In this document: positions 43,860-55,790 of the stretch, piece after piece | How positions within the stretch are numbered: the stretch's first letter is position 1 | How the letters are laid out: every line of letters starts with the position of its first letter | Source of the DNA: Diatrype stigma | Lineage: Eukaryota > Ascomycota > Sordariomycetes > Xylariales > Diatrypaceae | Assembly (NCBI GenBank): GCA_022225965.2 | Contig: JAKJXP020000031.1 | Coordinates: forward strand, 310,001 to 374,000 | Length of the DNA stretch: 64,000 nt | Reading direction: 5' to 3' | Program-made: the position numbers and the translations under genes | The notes under the pieces: generated by a model | What the model saw: the letters and a program-made list of their open reading frames with translations, nothing else | Databases searched by the model: none | Told to the model about the DNA's origin: nothing

Positions 43860-46800
43860 ATTAAATAAAAATAAATCACTTCGCAAAGGTTACGATAAAA
43901 ACCATAATTTATTCGCAACTGTTACGAATTACGGACATAAATTCGCAATTTTTCTAAATTACGGTTATATTACTTCATATATTACCGAAATTATAACAAC
44001 CAAAGGCCAAACGTATAGGACTCCGAAATCCTTTATAATAAAGAATATTAGAAATACCGGGCCGAAAATTTAATAGGATGCCCTAATAATAACGAATTTC
44101 TTAATGCTAAGGGGCAATATATCCCAGTTTACGGTATTAACGGGAATGGTTCCTAACGGAACTTTCCCTAAGAACTTTATATTTGGCAAAAACGTATTTT
44201 ATAAATTCGGAATATATTATAACAATATAAAAAAAAACGAAACAATAATATTTAACGCATTCGAAAAAAAGCTTATAATTCGTTCGATAACTTCTTTAAA
44301 AATTAATTATATAACGGAATTTGCCTATTTTATTAAGAAATAATAAAAGCCGAAATAACATAAAAACATACCTTTAAATAACAAAATCGAAGCTTTTCTT
44401 AATAATTATTTCGATCAGTTCCCCGAAATATTCGGCTTCGCCTCGAAAAAGATTATAACGAATATAAAAACGCGCCATTATATCGATATAAAAAATAGCC
44501 GCCCTATTAAACTTCTCCCGCAAAAATATAGCCCAACTTAAATAAAAACAATAAGGGATTTCGTTAAGGCATATTTGGATGCCATAATTCGTAAAAATAT
44601 AAGCCCTTAGGGTTTTTCCGCATTATTAATTCCAAAAAAGCCCCCGGTTAAACGACGAAGCCCAATAAATATAACCCATTCGTTATATAATGGTTTTATT
44701 ACGATTATTACGAATTTAATGCCAAATAAAAAAAAAACGCATATTCTTTGCTTAATGCAATAAATAAGATATAACGCGCGGCAAATTATCGATAATATTG
44801 CTTTATCGATTTTAAAAATAGCTTTTGGCAAATTAAAATATACGAACCAAACATTAAAAAAACGGCTTTCGTAATTTTATTCGGATTATACGAATAAATA
44901 ATTATGCTTTTCGGCCTTTATAACGCCTTAATAACGTTTTAAGCGTTAATAAAAGAAATCCTCGAATCTTTTCGAAAGTTTATTTCGGACATGCTCAATA
45001 ATATGGCTATATAAGCAAATATTCGAAAACAACTTTATAAACAAATAATCCTATTTCTTAAAAGGCTTTTAAGTTTCGGCATAATTATTAATATAATTAA
45101 GTCTTTAATATTTATTCGTAAAGGAATTTTCTTAGGATTTCTAATTTCTAAAAACGGGATCGAAGCCGATTTTGCTAAAATTATTACTATTCGGAATCGA
45201 TTTAAACCCGAAATTATAACGTAAATACGTAATTTCGTAAACGCTGCTAATTATTTTCGCTATTTCATTAATTATTATTTTCGCTTTATAACCCTTTTAA
45301 TAGCACTAATAAGAAGTCCGAAAAATAAACGCGTAATTTTATTCCCGAAAGTTACGGTAGCCTGGAAAGAAATCCGTAAAAAAATTACCATAACCCTAAT
45401 AATATATACGTTCAATTAAAAAAAGCCTTCCGTAATTAAGGCCGACGCTTTATAAAATAACGTCGGCGCCGCTTTATTGCAATCCCATATACATATAAAC
45501 GGCAATACCGCTTTTTATTTCATTACTTATTTCTTAAAGAAATTAATTAATACATAATTACGATATTTTATACAAAAACGAAAACTTTTAGGAATTATGC
45601 TAACATTTCAATATTAACGGCATTAAATAAAAAAAAGCGAAATTACGGTAATTACGGATTACGAATCCTTAAAAACCCTTAATACGAAAACCGAACAATC
45701 CGTTCGAATCGTTAAATTCCTAAATGCCATTAAATATTATAGCATTCGTATTTATTATAAATTAAAAAAAACTAATGTTTTTACGGATTACTTATTTAAA
45801 TTTCCGGAATAAACCGAAACGTTAATGCTTTCCGATAAGTTACTTTTTAACGAAATCGAGCCTATCCGAAAACCCGATTAATTAATCCGAATTAATCTTT
45901 AAGCCATTTTCGAGTTCTTACGTTTCGAAATAGCCCTATTTCTTGCCATTTTACCAAGCTTTATCGATAAGCATTTTTTTTTTTCCGAAATAAATTATAT
46001 AAGGCGGTAATATACGAAAAAGTTCCGGATAACCCTTTATATTTTAGGGGCACCGCAATAAATGTATAAACTTTATAAAAGATTTTAAAATACGATAATC
46101 TTTTGGTATAACTAAGGAAAATCCATTATAAAAAGGGACATTATATAATCGGAATTACATTCCGAAAAGCCCAAAAGCAATTTTGATATTTAAAAATCGT
46201 ACTTATAGTATAATAAATTACGATTAAATGCCCGAATTATTAATTAATAAAAAAACCGAATCTTTTTTTATTCGATTTAAATCCCATATAACTTCCCGTT
46301 TTTTTTATACGATAGGCAATTAATTATACGGTAATAAATAAATCATACATTTTCGTTGCCGTTAAATACGTAACAAAATGAATTAAAGCTAAAATTATGC
46401 CGATTACTTAATTCGTTAATACCATTCCTATATTCGATAAAATCGGAATTACCTTCGATTATTTAAAGGAATAAATTAATAATAACGGAAAGGCCTTTAT
46501 AAGCGAAGCCGCCGTTAAATGAAACAAAACGTATAATATAAAAATAAAACCAGTTATATTCGTAAAACCCAAAGATAACGGTAAAATTAAGAAAATTAAT
46601 TAAGACCTAAAATACATTATGATTCGAAAATACGCAATAAATCTAACGTTAAAAAACCTTAATGAATTATTCTAACATATTATAACGATATATAATCGGA
46701 TATTTAAATCGAATAACTATAGCCCTTTCTTTTTGTTATACGGCATTTAATTTTTCCAAAAACAACCCCGAACCGAATATTCCAAATACGTTCGTAAACC

Positions 46801-46900
46801 GATAAAAGAAAAAAAAATCGAAAACGAACGCCGACTGGCAGAACAATATAAAGTACCGCTAATTAGGTTACGATTTAATAATATAAAGGTTTTGCGAAAT
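43860..46900 (+). pseudogene. Gypsy 2 protease, reverse transcriptase, RNase H and integrase remnants
   Basis: Parallels element 1: a protease-like open piece (44104-44343), Leu-Asn-Asn in the reverse transcriptase at 44994-45002, the FLGF linker near 45,130, and an integrase-like stretch ending with Pro-Asn-Asn-Tyr-Ser-Pro...Phe-Leu-Leu-Tyr near 46,710-46,740. Stops throughout. Confidence 0.7.
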
Positions 46901-47254
46901 CAAGTAAAAACGTACTTTTAAGAAAAAAAAGGCCTTATCCGTATTTACGCCTTCGGCGATTAAGTTTTTCGCATACGTTAATGCAAAAGAAAATACGAAT
47001 CGTATTACGATAAACCTTAAGCTATCGTTAATTGCCATTAAGGAAATACCTATTATTTACGAAGCCCGAAAGAAATATAGTTATAAAATAAATATAACGG
47101 CATTAATTTATTCCCAGCTTATATAAAGAACGGGTATTCCATAAAAAGCTTCTGATACGTTAATAAGCGGCTTTTAAAATAGGATCGTCGGCGCTTACTT
47201 AAAAGGGAAAATCTTACGATAATCGAGGACGATTTAATTAAAAAAGGGGAATAA

Positions 47255-47495
47255 TATAGATCCTTAAGGCAGTAAATGCCAAGGCTAAGGCATTCGGTTA
47301 ATTAAATAATAAGAAATAAATTCCTAAGGAATTCATTTTTGCAACTATATTATATTTAAATATAGGTTAGGAAACCTTTTGTTTCCTTTTTTTCTTTTTT
47401 TTTCCTTTAATTAATAATTGCAACAGAAACCCTAAGAACTTAATATTTAGCTGGATTAATGATAATTAGGTAATTAGGGTTGGTTGCAATACGCA
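47255..47495 (+). repeat. Right LTR of Gypsy element 2
   Basis: Inner (left) part converted (GAAATAAATTCC, CAACTATATTA), outer (right) part intact (GGGTTGGTTGCAATACGCA). Confidence 0.92.
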
Positions 47496-48096
47496 TACAG
47501 GTATTATATAGCTAGTAGGTGCTTTTAATATTTACTGGACGACGGATTGGACGGAAGAATACGAAAGAACCTTGGAAGCCAATAATCACGAATCCATCAT
47601 GCGGCTAAAGCTATAGTGACATCGTGTCAGCGCCTGTCGAAGCCTATCAGGGCCTGACCTGACAGCTAATTTAGGGGCCATAGATGCCGGGCCCCACCTC
47701 TCTAGTGCGTCTTACACTGGTGGACTAATCGGATTCCATAGCTACAGCAGGGGAGTTTCAGCCTCGTAATCGCTAAAAGGGCGGAACAGTTCCAAGGTTC
47801 AAAGTTGAAAGGCTTACTTGTTCGTTTCTGTTTACAATACATGTTAACTGCCCGACATTTGTCAGTTTCGCCTTTGCCTGTCGAGTTGATGTGTAGCTAC
47901 CACAGACCAATTGCAACCTGGTCTTGACCATCATCTACTTGGCATGGAGCCGATATTCCAGAGGTGACGAGCGTTGTTAGCAACGAAACGAAACACCTTA
48001 CGTTATCAAATACCTGCAGTACCCAGGTAACTGCACGCCCTACTACGTAGTAGGTAATTAGGCCAACTCACGATTACTACTATACGCCAGCACGCC
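47496..48096. other. Host flank after the retrotransposon block; promoter of glutaminyl cyclase gene
   Basis: Base composition returns to normal within a few tens of bases of the LTR. No gene seen in this 600-bp stretch. Confidence 0.55.
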
Positions 48097-49510
48097 ATGG
48101 ATACCCGGTTTTCCAACCTGTTGACCTCCCACCACGGCCGTCGTCGACGCCGCATTGCCCCGGTCCCGGCGAGCCGCCCCCTTACCTCGCCCGGCCCCTT
48201 GCTCCTGTCAACGACCCACCTACCGCTGCTGCTCCTGCTGCTGCTACTACTGTTCACCGGAACAACAACCGCGTACACCGAGCTACCAGACGAATTCCTC
48301 TCCTCGATCTCGTCGCCAAGCGATGGCGGCAACGACGACCTCGACCTCGACGCCGCCACGGGCCGGCTGCTGGCGCCGCTTCTGATCCCGCGCGTGCCGG
48401 GGACGGAGGGCCAGGCGCGGGCGCAGGAGCACTTCGTGCGCTTCTTCCGCGACGAGCTCCCCCAGTGGGACGTGTCCTGGTACAACTCGACGGCGACGAC
48501 CCCCGCGACGGGCGACCGCCAGCTGCCCTTCGCCAACCTGCTCTTCCGCCGCGACCCGCCCGCCGCGCGCGGCCGCCCCGGCACCGCCGCCTACCTCACC
48601 CTCGTCGCCCACTACGACAGCAAGATCAAGCCCGACGGCTTCATAGGGGCCACTGACAGCGCCGCCCCCTGCGCCATGCTCATGCACGTGGCGAGGTCGG
48701 TGGAGGAACATCTCGTGCGCCTGTGGGGCGAGGGAGATGGGGGAGATGCGGTGCCGCGGCGGCGTCGAGACGATGACAACGATGATGATATGCTACAGCC
48801 CGAGGGGCATGTCGGGATCCAGATTCTCTTGCTGGACGGCGAAGAGGCCTTCGTCTCCTGGACCGACACAGATTCTCTATACGGAGCCAGGTACGTCCGT
48901 CTCCTCTACGACTACATACCTACCTGACCTACCTCCCTATATAGACATGCATCCGATTTGAAGCAAGCTAACACTCACGCATCACTGCAGAGCACTGGCC
49001 GAGGAGTGGGACAACACGGCGAACCCGGCGCTGTCGACGTATCGCAACCCGCTGGGACAGATCAGCCTGTTCGTGCTGCTGGACCTGCTGGGGGCGGCGG
49101 ACCCGAGCGTGCTGTCGTACTTCCAGACGACGCACTGGGCGTACCGGGCGCTGGCGGCAGTCGAGTCCCGGATGCGCGGGCTCGGGCTCCTGGAGTCGGC
49201 GCCCCGGCAGGGCGCGTTCCTGCCCCAGGGGGACAAGATGGCCAACGCGTTCGGCCGCGCCGGCGTCCAGGACGACCACCTGCCGTTCATGCGCCGCGGC
49301 GTGCCCATCCTGCACGTCATCCCCACGCCCTTCCCCCGCGTCTGGCACACCCTCGACGACGACGGCGCTCACCTCGACCCGCCCACCGTCCGCGACTGGG
49401 CCCGCATCGTCACCGCCTTCGCGCTCGAGTGGCTGGATGTCTCCAGCGCGTCTCCTCCGTCCGCTTCGGAACGGGATAACGGTGCAAGGATAGAGGATGG
49501 ACCTGGTTAG
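48097..49510 (+). CDS. Glutaminyl-peptide cyclotransferase (M28 family glutaminyl cyclase)
   Basis: Converts N-terminal Gln (or Glu) of peptides to pyroglutamate in the secretory pathway. Exons 48097-48890 and 48991-49510 (100-bp intron, AG|A join) give 437 residues. A basic N-terminus and a Leu-rich segment at about 40-55 form a signal anchor or late signal peptide. Zinc and catalytic residues follow the animal enzyme pattern: HYDSK (172-176), Asp187 in GATDSA, Glu249-Glu250 in LDGEEAF, Asp359/Asp360 in DDHLPF, and Trp383-His384 in VWHT. A short Arg/Asp-rich insertion sits at about 225-238, before the LDGEEAF strand. Very GC-rich codons. All catalytic residues are present, so it is probably active. 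Confidence 0.9.
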
Positions 49511-51357
49511 GCAATTATCAAGGGGAAAATAAAAACGGGAATGACGCATATAAACGATAGATAAATATCCTTTTTCATACAACGGATACTGCAGAGCGGG
49601 TTTTCAAATTGCTTAAACACCGGTTTGCCTCATGTTTGCTTAAAAACCTCGTGATCCCAGCACAATGCTGCCATGCTGTGACACAACAGGGCATACCGAC
49701 TTATACCTATGTTTCTTGGCGCTGCGCAAAGCTGACAACAGACCTCGGGAATGATATGCGTTTTTGTCGCTTGTGCAGAAATTCTGAAAATATTCGGAAA
49801 TAGCTGCTGCGCAGCGAATATTAGTTTATTTTTACCTGCGCCTAGATCTATTCCAAATCCTTCAATCCTCGCTGTGTTCTCTAGCCTGACCTACATAGTA
49901 GGCAAAAGCCCTATCTTGCCTCACGAGGGCAGGACGACTGCGCGGCTTGGTCTCGGCATCTTACGTCATGCTCTTAGCCGTCTTTGTTCTGCTACAAAAT
50001 TGACAGATTGCGCTGGCAAGCCGCGTCACAATAGCCACCCAAAGACGGTCGGTCGACGGAGAAGGACGAAATATGTACTTGTGGAGGAAGTACCGTAATC
50101 TGCATAATGTATGTGACATACCTAGGTAGGCATATTGGGAAGATTTTAGTTGGAACGGTATCCAGGTACCCCAATCAACAGGAGTTATTGCGCATCCTGT
50201 AGAAGGGTTCCAGCTTTCCATGCATAAGGGCGCTTCCCAGCCTGAGATGACACACGAAGTCTCATTGGGCTGTTCCGATATTCCAGCTAGGTACTTGGAT
50301 ATTGCAGATTAACAACCTTCCACTCATTGTCCTCTAAATCTACCTCCATCTACATTTGTCAGTTCGTGGGAGTTTTGGTCCGGCAATCTTGCATGCAATA
50401 GTTAAGCTTTCTGGCTTTTCAGGCTCCTCGGTTTATGGGGCTTGGGCCTTCATCCATCAGGTGTCAGGGCACATCGAATCATCTAAACTTGGACATGATA
50501 ATCGGACCCAGCCTGACCAATTGTCTGGCGTACTAACACTCAAGCGCCGATTTTAGGCGGGTCTAGCAGTTCTTGGGGGACTGCAGCAATGTACAGGAGC
50601 AGAGGAGATAGTACCCCATAGGCAGGTACCTCCCTAGGGTCCCTCAGTAACGCAAAATTAATTATTACTCGTTTTACCCCGTAGACTTGGCCCAAACTCA
50701 GCGTGCTCAGGTTGGAGGTGGCCCACAGTCTACAGACTACAGTCCACAGTCCGCGCAGTCGTCCACAGTACCACAGCACCACAGCAGCACCGCAGCAGCA
50801 CCGCACCTAGTTAACTAGTTAACTAGTTAAGCACCAAGGCACCAAAGCACCAGAGCAACACGCCTAGGACGCCTGACCCGAACTGACATGAACACAGAAA
50901 CCTGCGTACTGCCACTACATCATCGGCTGCATAACACCTACATCCAATGCTAAGCCCTCCTTAACTCGACGACGACTCAATTCACACCAACACTACCACC
51001 ACCACCTCCTCCAACATATCTATCCACCATCTATCGCTCGCTGCCAATTACGACGCCTACTAACGAGACAGAAGAGGCCGTACACACCAGCCAATCTCGC
51101 CGTCTCCTGAACGTCGGCTTCCAGTCGAACCGCCCCTACTGACCTATCGCTATCGACGAGTCGCGCGACGTTCTAAACGGCCACTCCACCTAAAGGTTGG
51201 CAGGTTGGGGCTGCGCCGAAATAGCGCTAAACCGACGATCTGCATCTTGTCGCGATCGCCTGCCTTCGCCATTCGCCATTCGCCATTTACAATTAAACCT
51301 CATTCTTAAGAATAGCCACCTCTTTCCCAGACCCAACCGTCAAACACCACCGCCGAG
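49511..51357. other. Intergenic stretch with repeats upstream of the epsin gene
   Basis: No supported gene. Notable items are CACAGTC/CACAGCACC low-complexity sequence (50,720-50,805), a perfect triple CTAGTTAA array (50807-50830), GCACCAA repeats after it, and ATTCGCC repeats near 51,268-51,290 in the likely 5' UTR of the epsin gene. Confidence 0.55.
50807..50830. repeat. (CTAGTTAA)3 self-complementary tandem array
   Basis: Three perfect 8-bp units; the array is its own reverse complement apart from phase. It lies about 530 bp upstream of the epsin start codon. Confidence 0.95.
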
Positions 51358-53271
51358 ATGTCGAAGGTTATGAGGAGTGTGAAAAATGTCACCAAGGGCT
51401 ACTCCAGTGTCCAGGTGAAGGTGCGCGAAGGTATGCCGATGACCGATGATGCTACGTTGCCGCCGTGTGTTAGCCGGCGGCCTCCACCCAAGCCGAGTAT
51501 AAGGGGTTAACCTTCAAGTATAGCGACGAGCAACGACCCATGGGGTCCGACGGGGACGCAGATGAGCGAGATCGCTCAGTTAACATATAATTCGTATGCT
51601 ATTATGCCGTTCCTTGATACCTGACAGTCAGCATCCCCTGCCAGGAATCCAGTGTCCTAACCCTTGATTGATGACGCAGGTCGACGGAATTCTACGACAT
51701 TGTCGATATGCTCGACAAGCGGCTGAATGACAAGGGTAAAAACTGGAGGCACGTATTGAAGGCCTTGAAGGTGCTAGATTACTGCCTACATGAAGGCTCC
51801 GAGCTAGTTGTCACCTGGGCTCGCAAGAACGTATACATCATCAAGACGTTGCGCGAGTTTATGTACATAGACGAGGATGGCCGAGATGTTGGCCAAAACG
51901 GTGCGTCGAACTTCCATCATGGGCACGACAGAGATACTAACCTTCCTGGCAGTGCGCGTTGCTGCGAAGGAGTTGACTGCACTCATTCTAGACGAAGAAA
52001 GACTTCGCGCCGAGCGTACCGACCGGAAAACATGGAAGTCTCGGGTTTCTGGCATCGAGGAATTTGCCCCAGAGCATGTGGCAGGCCCATCTCGACAGCG
52101 ACCTCGTCGACAGCCTAGCGATGTTGACGAAGACCTCGAATACAGGCTAGCGATCGAGGCGAGTAAGAACCAGGAAGAAGAGGACCGAAGGAAGCGCGCG
52201 AGCCGACAGGGGCCGGGAGAGGATGACGATGATCTTGCCAAAGCTATAAAGCTGAGCCAGGAAGAGGAAGAGCGACGACGGCGTGAACTCGAGGAAAGCA
52301 ATGCAAGCTCCTTGTTCGATAACGATCCAGCCCCGAGCAACCCACCGCAGTTCACAGGTATGAACATGGGCTATCAGCAGGGAAGCAATGTCGACTGGCT
52401 CGGAAACCCCATCGATCAAAACCAGCAGATGCAGGCACAACCGACCGGGTACGTGAACAACTCGTATACTGGCTACCCTAGCAATGGCTATACCAACGGG
52501 TTTGCTCAACCTCAGCCAACCGGCATCTACAACAACAACCCATACGGGCAACAGAGCCTTCAGCCACAGCAGCAACCATTCCAGATGCAACCGACGGGCT
52601 ACAACCCTTATGCGCAACAGCAACAGCAACAATTCGTGCCTCAACCGACAGCTTCGCCTGAACCCCCGGCTCCTCAGCCAGGCAGCAACAACCCTTGGGC
52701 TAGCAACTCACAGCCTCAGTCTCAATCGCCGATACAACCTTTGAAGACAGGTTCAAATAACCCCTTTGCTTCTGGTTTTGGACGACCTCAGACGGCCAAT
52801 GCCCCACCGATGCCAAGTCTACACAACTTACAGAGTCTCCCAGAGCAGAAATCACTCCAGACTTTTACCCCTCCACCTATGCCGTCGCAACCTAGCTTTT
52901 CCCAACCCCCACCGCAGAAGCAGCTCAGTGAGCATGAGCAGAAGCTCAATGCACTCCTGGCGAGCGGTGATGGCATGGATACGTTTGGAAACACGGGCGA
53001 GCTCCGTATCCCTGCGCAGCACACGGCGCCCGGCACTTTCGTGAACTCCGCCGGCGCTGGCTCCCAGAGGTTGACGGCAGAGGCTACGGGTAACAACCCG
53101 TTTTTACGCCAGCAATTTACGGGCATGCCGGCAGTTTCCTACGGGCAGCAGATGCCAGCGGCTACCGGTCCGGTCGGCATGAACGGTTACGGCGGGGGAA
53201 GCAACCCGTTTGCGTCCCGGCCGCAGCAGCAGCAGAACAACCAGCAGGGTCAAGATCTTATTCAGTTCTAG
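51358..53271 (+). CDS. ENT1: Epsin (ENTH-domain endocytic adaptor)
   Basis: Clathrin adaptor binding PtdIns(4,5)P2 and ubiquitinated cargo at the plasma membrane. Exons: 51358-51430, 51524-51593, 51680-51900 and 51953-53271, all in phase, giving 560 residues. The ENTH domain covers about 1-145, starting MSKVMRSVKNVTKGYSSVQ and including TSNDPWGPTG, EFYDIVDMLDKRL and the VRVAAKEL helix. Two ubiquitin-interacting motifs follow (DLEYRLAIEAS, 182-192; DLAKAIKLS, 215-223). The long Gln/Asn/Pro-rich tail holds repeated QPTGY/QPTG segments and several NPF motifs that bind EH-domain proteins. The last four residues, LIQF, form a clathrin-box-type end. Introns are 93, 86 and 52 bp. This is the typical order of Ent1/Ent2. 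Confidence 0.94.
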
Positions 53272-54362
53272 ATCTACTTCTTATTTTCAAGCGGGTGGCG
53301 CATGCGGCTCGGACCGCAGGCGGCGCTTTGATCAACATGCTCACTCTCTCACTCTCTCGCTCACTCTCACATAAAGCAATACATCATTTCGATTCCCCTC
53401 CATGGGACGGCGGACTGACTGATTGCCTGGCTGCCTGGCTGCCTGGCAGAGCTCATGGGGCTCCGGCTATAACGTGCGCGCGCTTGTACGTGTGTGGGGG
53501 CTGGCTCTATGGTGGTGGTGGTGGAAAGAAAATGCCACCGGAAAGAAAAGAATCTTTTTCTTTGTTTTCGATTGGGTTGTAAGTAGAGTAAGTAAGTAGC
53601 TACCATTCGACCTATGATAGGTACTGGGTGGTCGGCTGCTTCTTTTGTTTTTTAGGTAGGCAGGCAGAAGACATGTAATGGTACACCATCCTTTCTGACA
53701 AGCCGAAATATGCCATGTGCCATGTTTCTTCTCTCGTGAGTAGATTCTCTCGTGAGTAGATTTTATCTAGCCATACGGGAACTTCGCGGAGTAATGACGA
53801 GGTGGGCACCTACTGCATACCAACTTAGTACCTAGTAGGCACCTAATTGAACGCCGCCCAATACATCCTATTAGCTGCGACGCGGTTCCGGCTAGCATGT
53901 AGGTAAGCCTTAGGCAGGCCGGAGACGAGGTAAGGCCGACTATGGATATATAGCTGCCTATGCCAGGCGCCTACATACCTACATATGCACCTGCACGAGC
54001 CGGGAATATGGATACGAAGTGTGCATATACCATTATAGGTATTGTATAATTATACTAGTTATTAATTATCATATAAATAAGCAGGTACTTGATATCGCCC
54101 CTTTTTCTCAACCTCGGATCTGTTTATCTGGCTATCGTTAACAAATTACGGTCTTTCTAAACTACCAACTCTCGATCATCTCGTATCCTGGCTCTCTGAC
54201 TTTATCTCTTCCCTAGTCACAGCTTTTTACGTGTCGTTGAGGGCACGACCGCTATCTATATTTACTTTCCGAACTTTGGCAATTCTCTCCGAATCTAAAC
54301 CAACCTTAACGGATTCGTCTACTCGCGCCAACGCCCAGCAGTGCACAGAACCATAAGACAAC
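53272..54362. other. Intergenic stretch, no supported gene
   Basis: 3' flank of the epsin gene, then AT-rich promoter sequence (54,000-54,100) before the F-box gene. TAGGTA/CCTACC words are frequent at 53,810-53,980. Confidence 0.55.
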
Positions 54363-55790
54363 ATGCAGTCATGGAGCAGCCAGTCGACAGGACCAGTCCA
54401 TATCCTCGACCTACCCAATGAGATTCTGGGAGAAATATGTGTCTACGTAAGGGGAGCACCGTGCGGCAAAGAACCCCTTCAGCTCGGTGACATCAGCTAT
54501 TCAGATGATGGTCGAGAAGCAATCAAGAACACTCGGCTGGTATGCCGGAAGCTCTGTGAAGCGAGCTCTCATCTTCTCATACCCGCCATCTCTGTATCCA
54601 TGAGCCTATCGTCCCTAGCACGTCTAGACCAGATATCGCGCCATCCTTGGATCGCTACAGGGGTCCGGTCTGTCCGCGTAGTGATGTCCTTCTTTTCCAC
54701 TGACATGGCCCAAGATTTCGGCCTCTTCTTGATTATTCAGCAAGAGATATTAGACAGAGCCGCGAGTCTTGCACGGGCCAAAGCAAGATCCCAATTCGAC
54801 TTGATAGAAGTGGATAAATGTAGAGCAATCTTGGACTCATGGGAATTGTTGGACCAAAATTCGGGAGAAATCCGAGAAGGCAGCCTCGCCAGCGATCTAG
54901 ACCGAGAATACATACTAATCATTAAGCACGCCTATGAGAAATACCAGCATGCCTTTGCCGAGCAGGAACAGATGCGAGCCGACGGCAGTTTTGTCCGAGC
55001 AGTAGCCGATGCGATGGCTAGAATGCCCGTGGCTAGATGCCTTGTCATCGACGACGGACCCATGCCCCCCCGGTTAATAGAACCTGCGTCGTTCGCTATA
55101 ACCATGGCGACACCTGCCCTGTTTCTCACAAGCCTTGTTCAGCCGATAAGTTGGGCCTATGCTCAAGAGCATGGCTTCGACAACCTACCTCTTGATGGTG
55201 TTGACCAGGCCTCTGATACCCACCCTATAGAACTATGCAGCCAGATCCCGCTAGCCGTTCATAACGCGGGGGTCATGCTAACCGATGTCCATTATAAGGT
55301 TGTGCCCTTCAGCCACTTTTCGCGTCTTATTAAATGCGACCAGGATCTCGATGACCTCAGGGCCGCCATGCGACAGCTCAAGAGCTTCCGGATAGCCTGG
55401 CCTCGCATCCCGCAGGAGGACCACACCTTGGATCACGAAGATGAGATGCGGCGCCTCATAGCGTTCGTAGAGGCTTTCACGGATACCGATTCGATCGAGT
55501 CTATCGCCATAGATATGGGCCACCTGTGGCCGCCCGAGATCGCGCCACTGGTGAGCGCCGGCAGCCTCCTCCTGACCCGCGCGTGGCCGCGGCTTCGCCG
55601 CCTGCGGTTCTCCGGGCCCCTCGAGTTCCGTGACCTGGAAGCGTTCTTTGCGCAAACTCAGGGACGTATCGCGCTCGATCTGCACCGAGCTCACCTGATA
55701 CGCGGCTCGTGGGCGGAGGTGATCGACCTCGTGGACGCTAAGGGACTCCCGCTCACCATTAAGGCGCCCAAGGGAGTCTGGGCGGAGTAG
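54363..55790 (+). CDS. F-box domain protein
   Basis: Single-exon 475-residue protein. The N-terminal HILDLPNEILGEICVYV (about 13-29) and the following RLVCRKLCEASSHLL segment form an F-box, which docks to Skp1 in SCF ubiquitin ligases. The rest is mostly helical with no repeat pattern I can name; a Cys- and Trp-containing middle is followed by a Leu/Arg-rich part like degenerate leucine-rich repeats (RAWPRLRRLRFSGPLEF). Such proteins form a large, fast-evolving family in filamentous fungi and their substrates cannot be predicted. An AT-rich promoter precedes it. The frame is complete. Confidence 0.85.
   Translation: MQSWSSQSTGPVHILDLPNEILGEICVYVRGAPCGKEPLQLGDISYSDDGREAIKNTRLVCRKLCEASSHLLIPAISVSMSLSSLARLDQISRHPWIATGVRSVRVVMSFFSTDMAQDFGLFLIIQQEILDRAASLARAKARSQFDLIEVDKCRAILDSWELLDQNSGEIREGSLASDLDREYILIIKHAYEKYQHAFAEQEQMRADGSFVRAVADAMARMPVARCLVIDDGPMPPRLIEPASFAITMATPALFLTSLVQPISWAYAQEHGFDNLPLDGVDQASDTHPIELCSQIPLAVHNAGVMLTDVHYKVVPFSHFSRLIKCDQDLDDLRAAMRQLKSFRIAWPRIPQEDHTLDHEDEMRRLIAFVEAFTDTDSIESIAIDMGHLWPPEIAPLVSAGSLLLTRAWPRLRRLRFSGPLEFRDLEAFFAQTQGRIALDLHRAHLIRGSWAEVIDLVDAKGLPLTIKAPKGVWAE

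Larger units (their letters stand above)
41794..47495 (+). mobile_element. Ty3/Gypsy LTR retrotransposon 2, RIP-degraded
   Basis: 5.7 kb, complete in layout. LTRs of 241 bp each (41794-42034 and 47255-47495) begin TATGGATCC/TATAGATCC and end ATACGTA/ATACGCA. Flanking target copies are TATAGG and TACAGG, one transition apart. A purine tract (AAAAAAGGGGAATAA) precedes the right LTR. Order on the + strand: gag (ATG at 42154), zinc knuckle (43474-43515), protease, reverse transcriptase (Leu-Asn-Asn at 44994-45002), RNase H and integrase. It resembles element 1 along its whole pol region and in the first bases of its LTR, so it is the same family, but LTR interiors and gag starts differ. All frames are broken. 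Confidence 0.9.

Noticed and set aside
30054..47495. AT-rich block as a centromere or CRISPR-like repeat array
   Set aside because: It resolves into three paired-LTR retrotransposons with ordered gag-pol remnants; no short spaced repeats are present.
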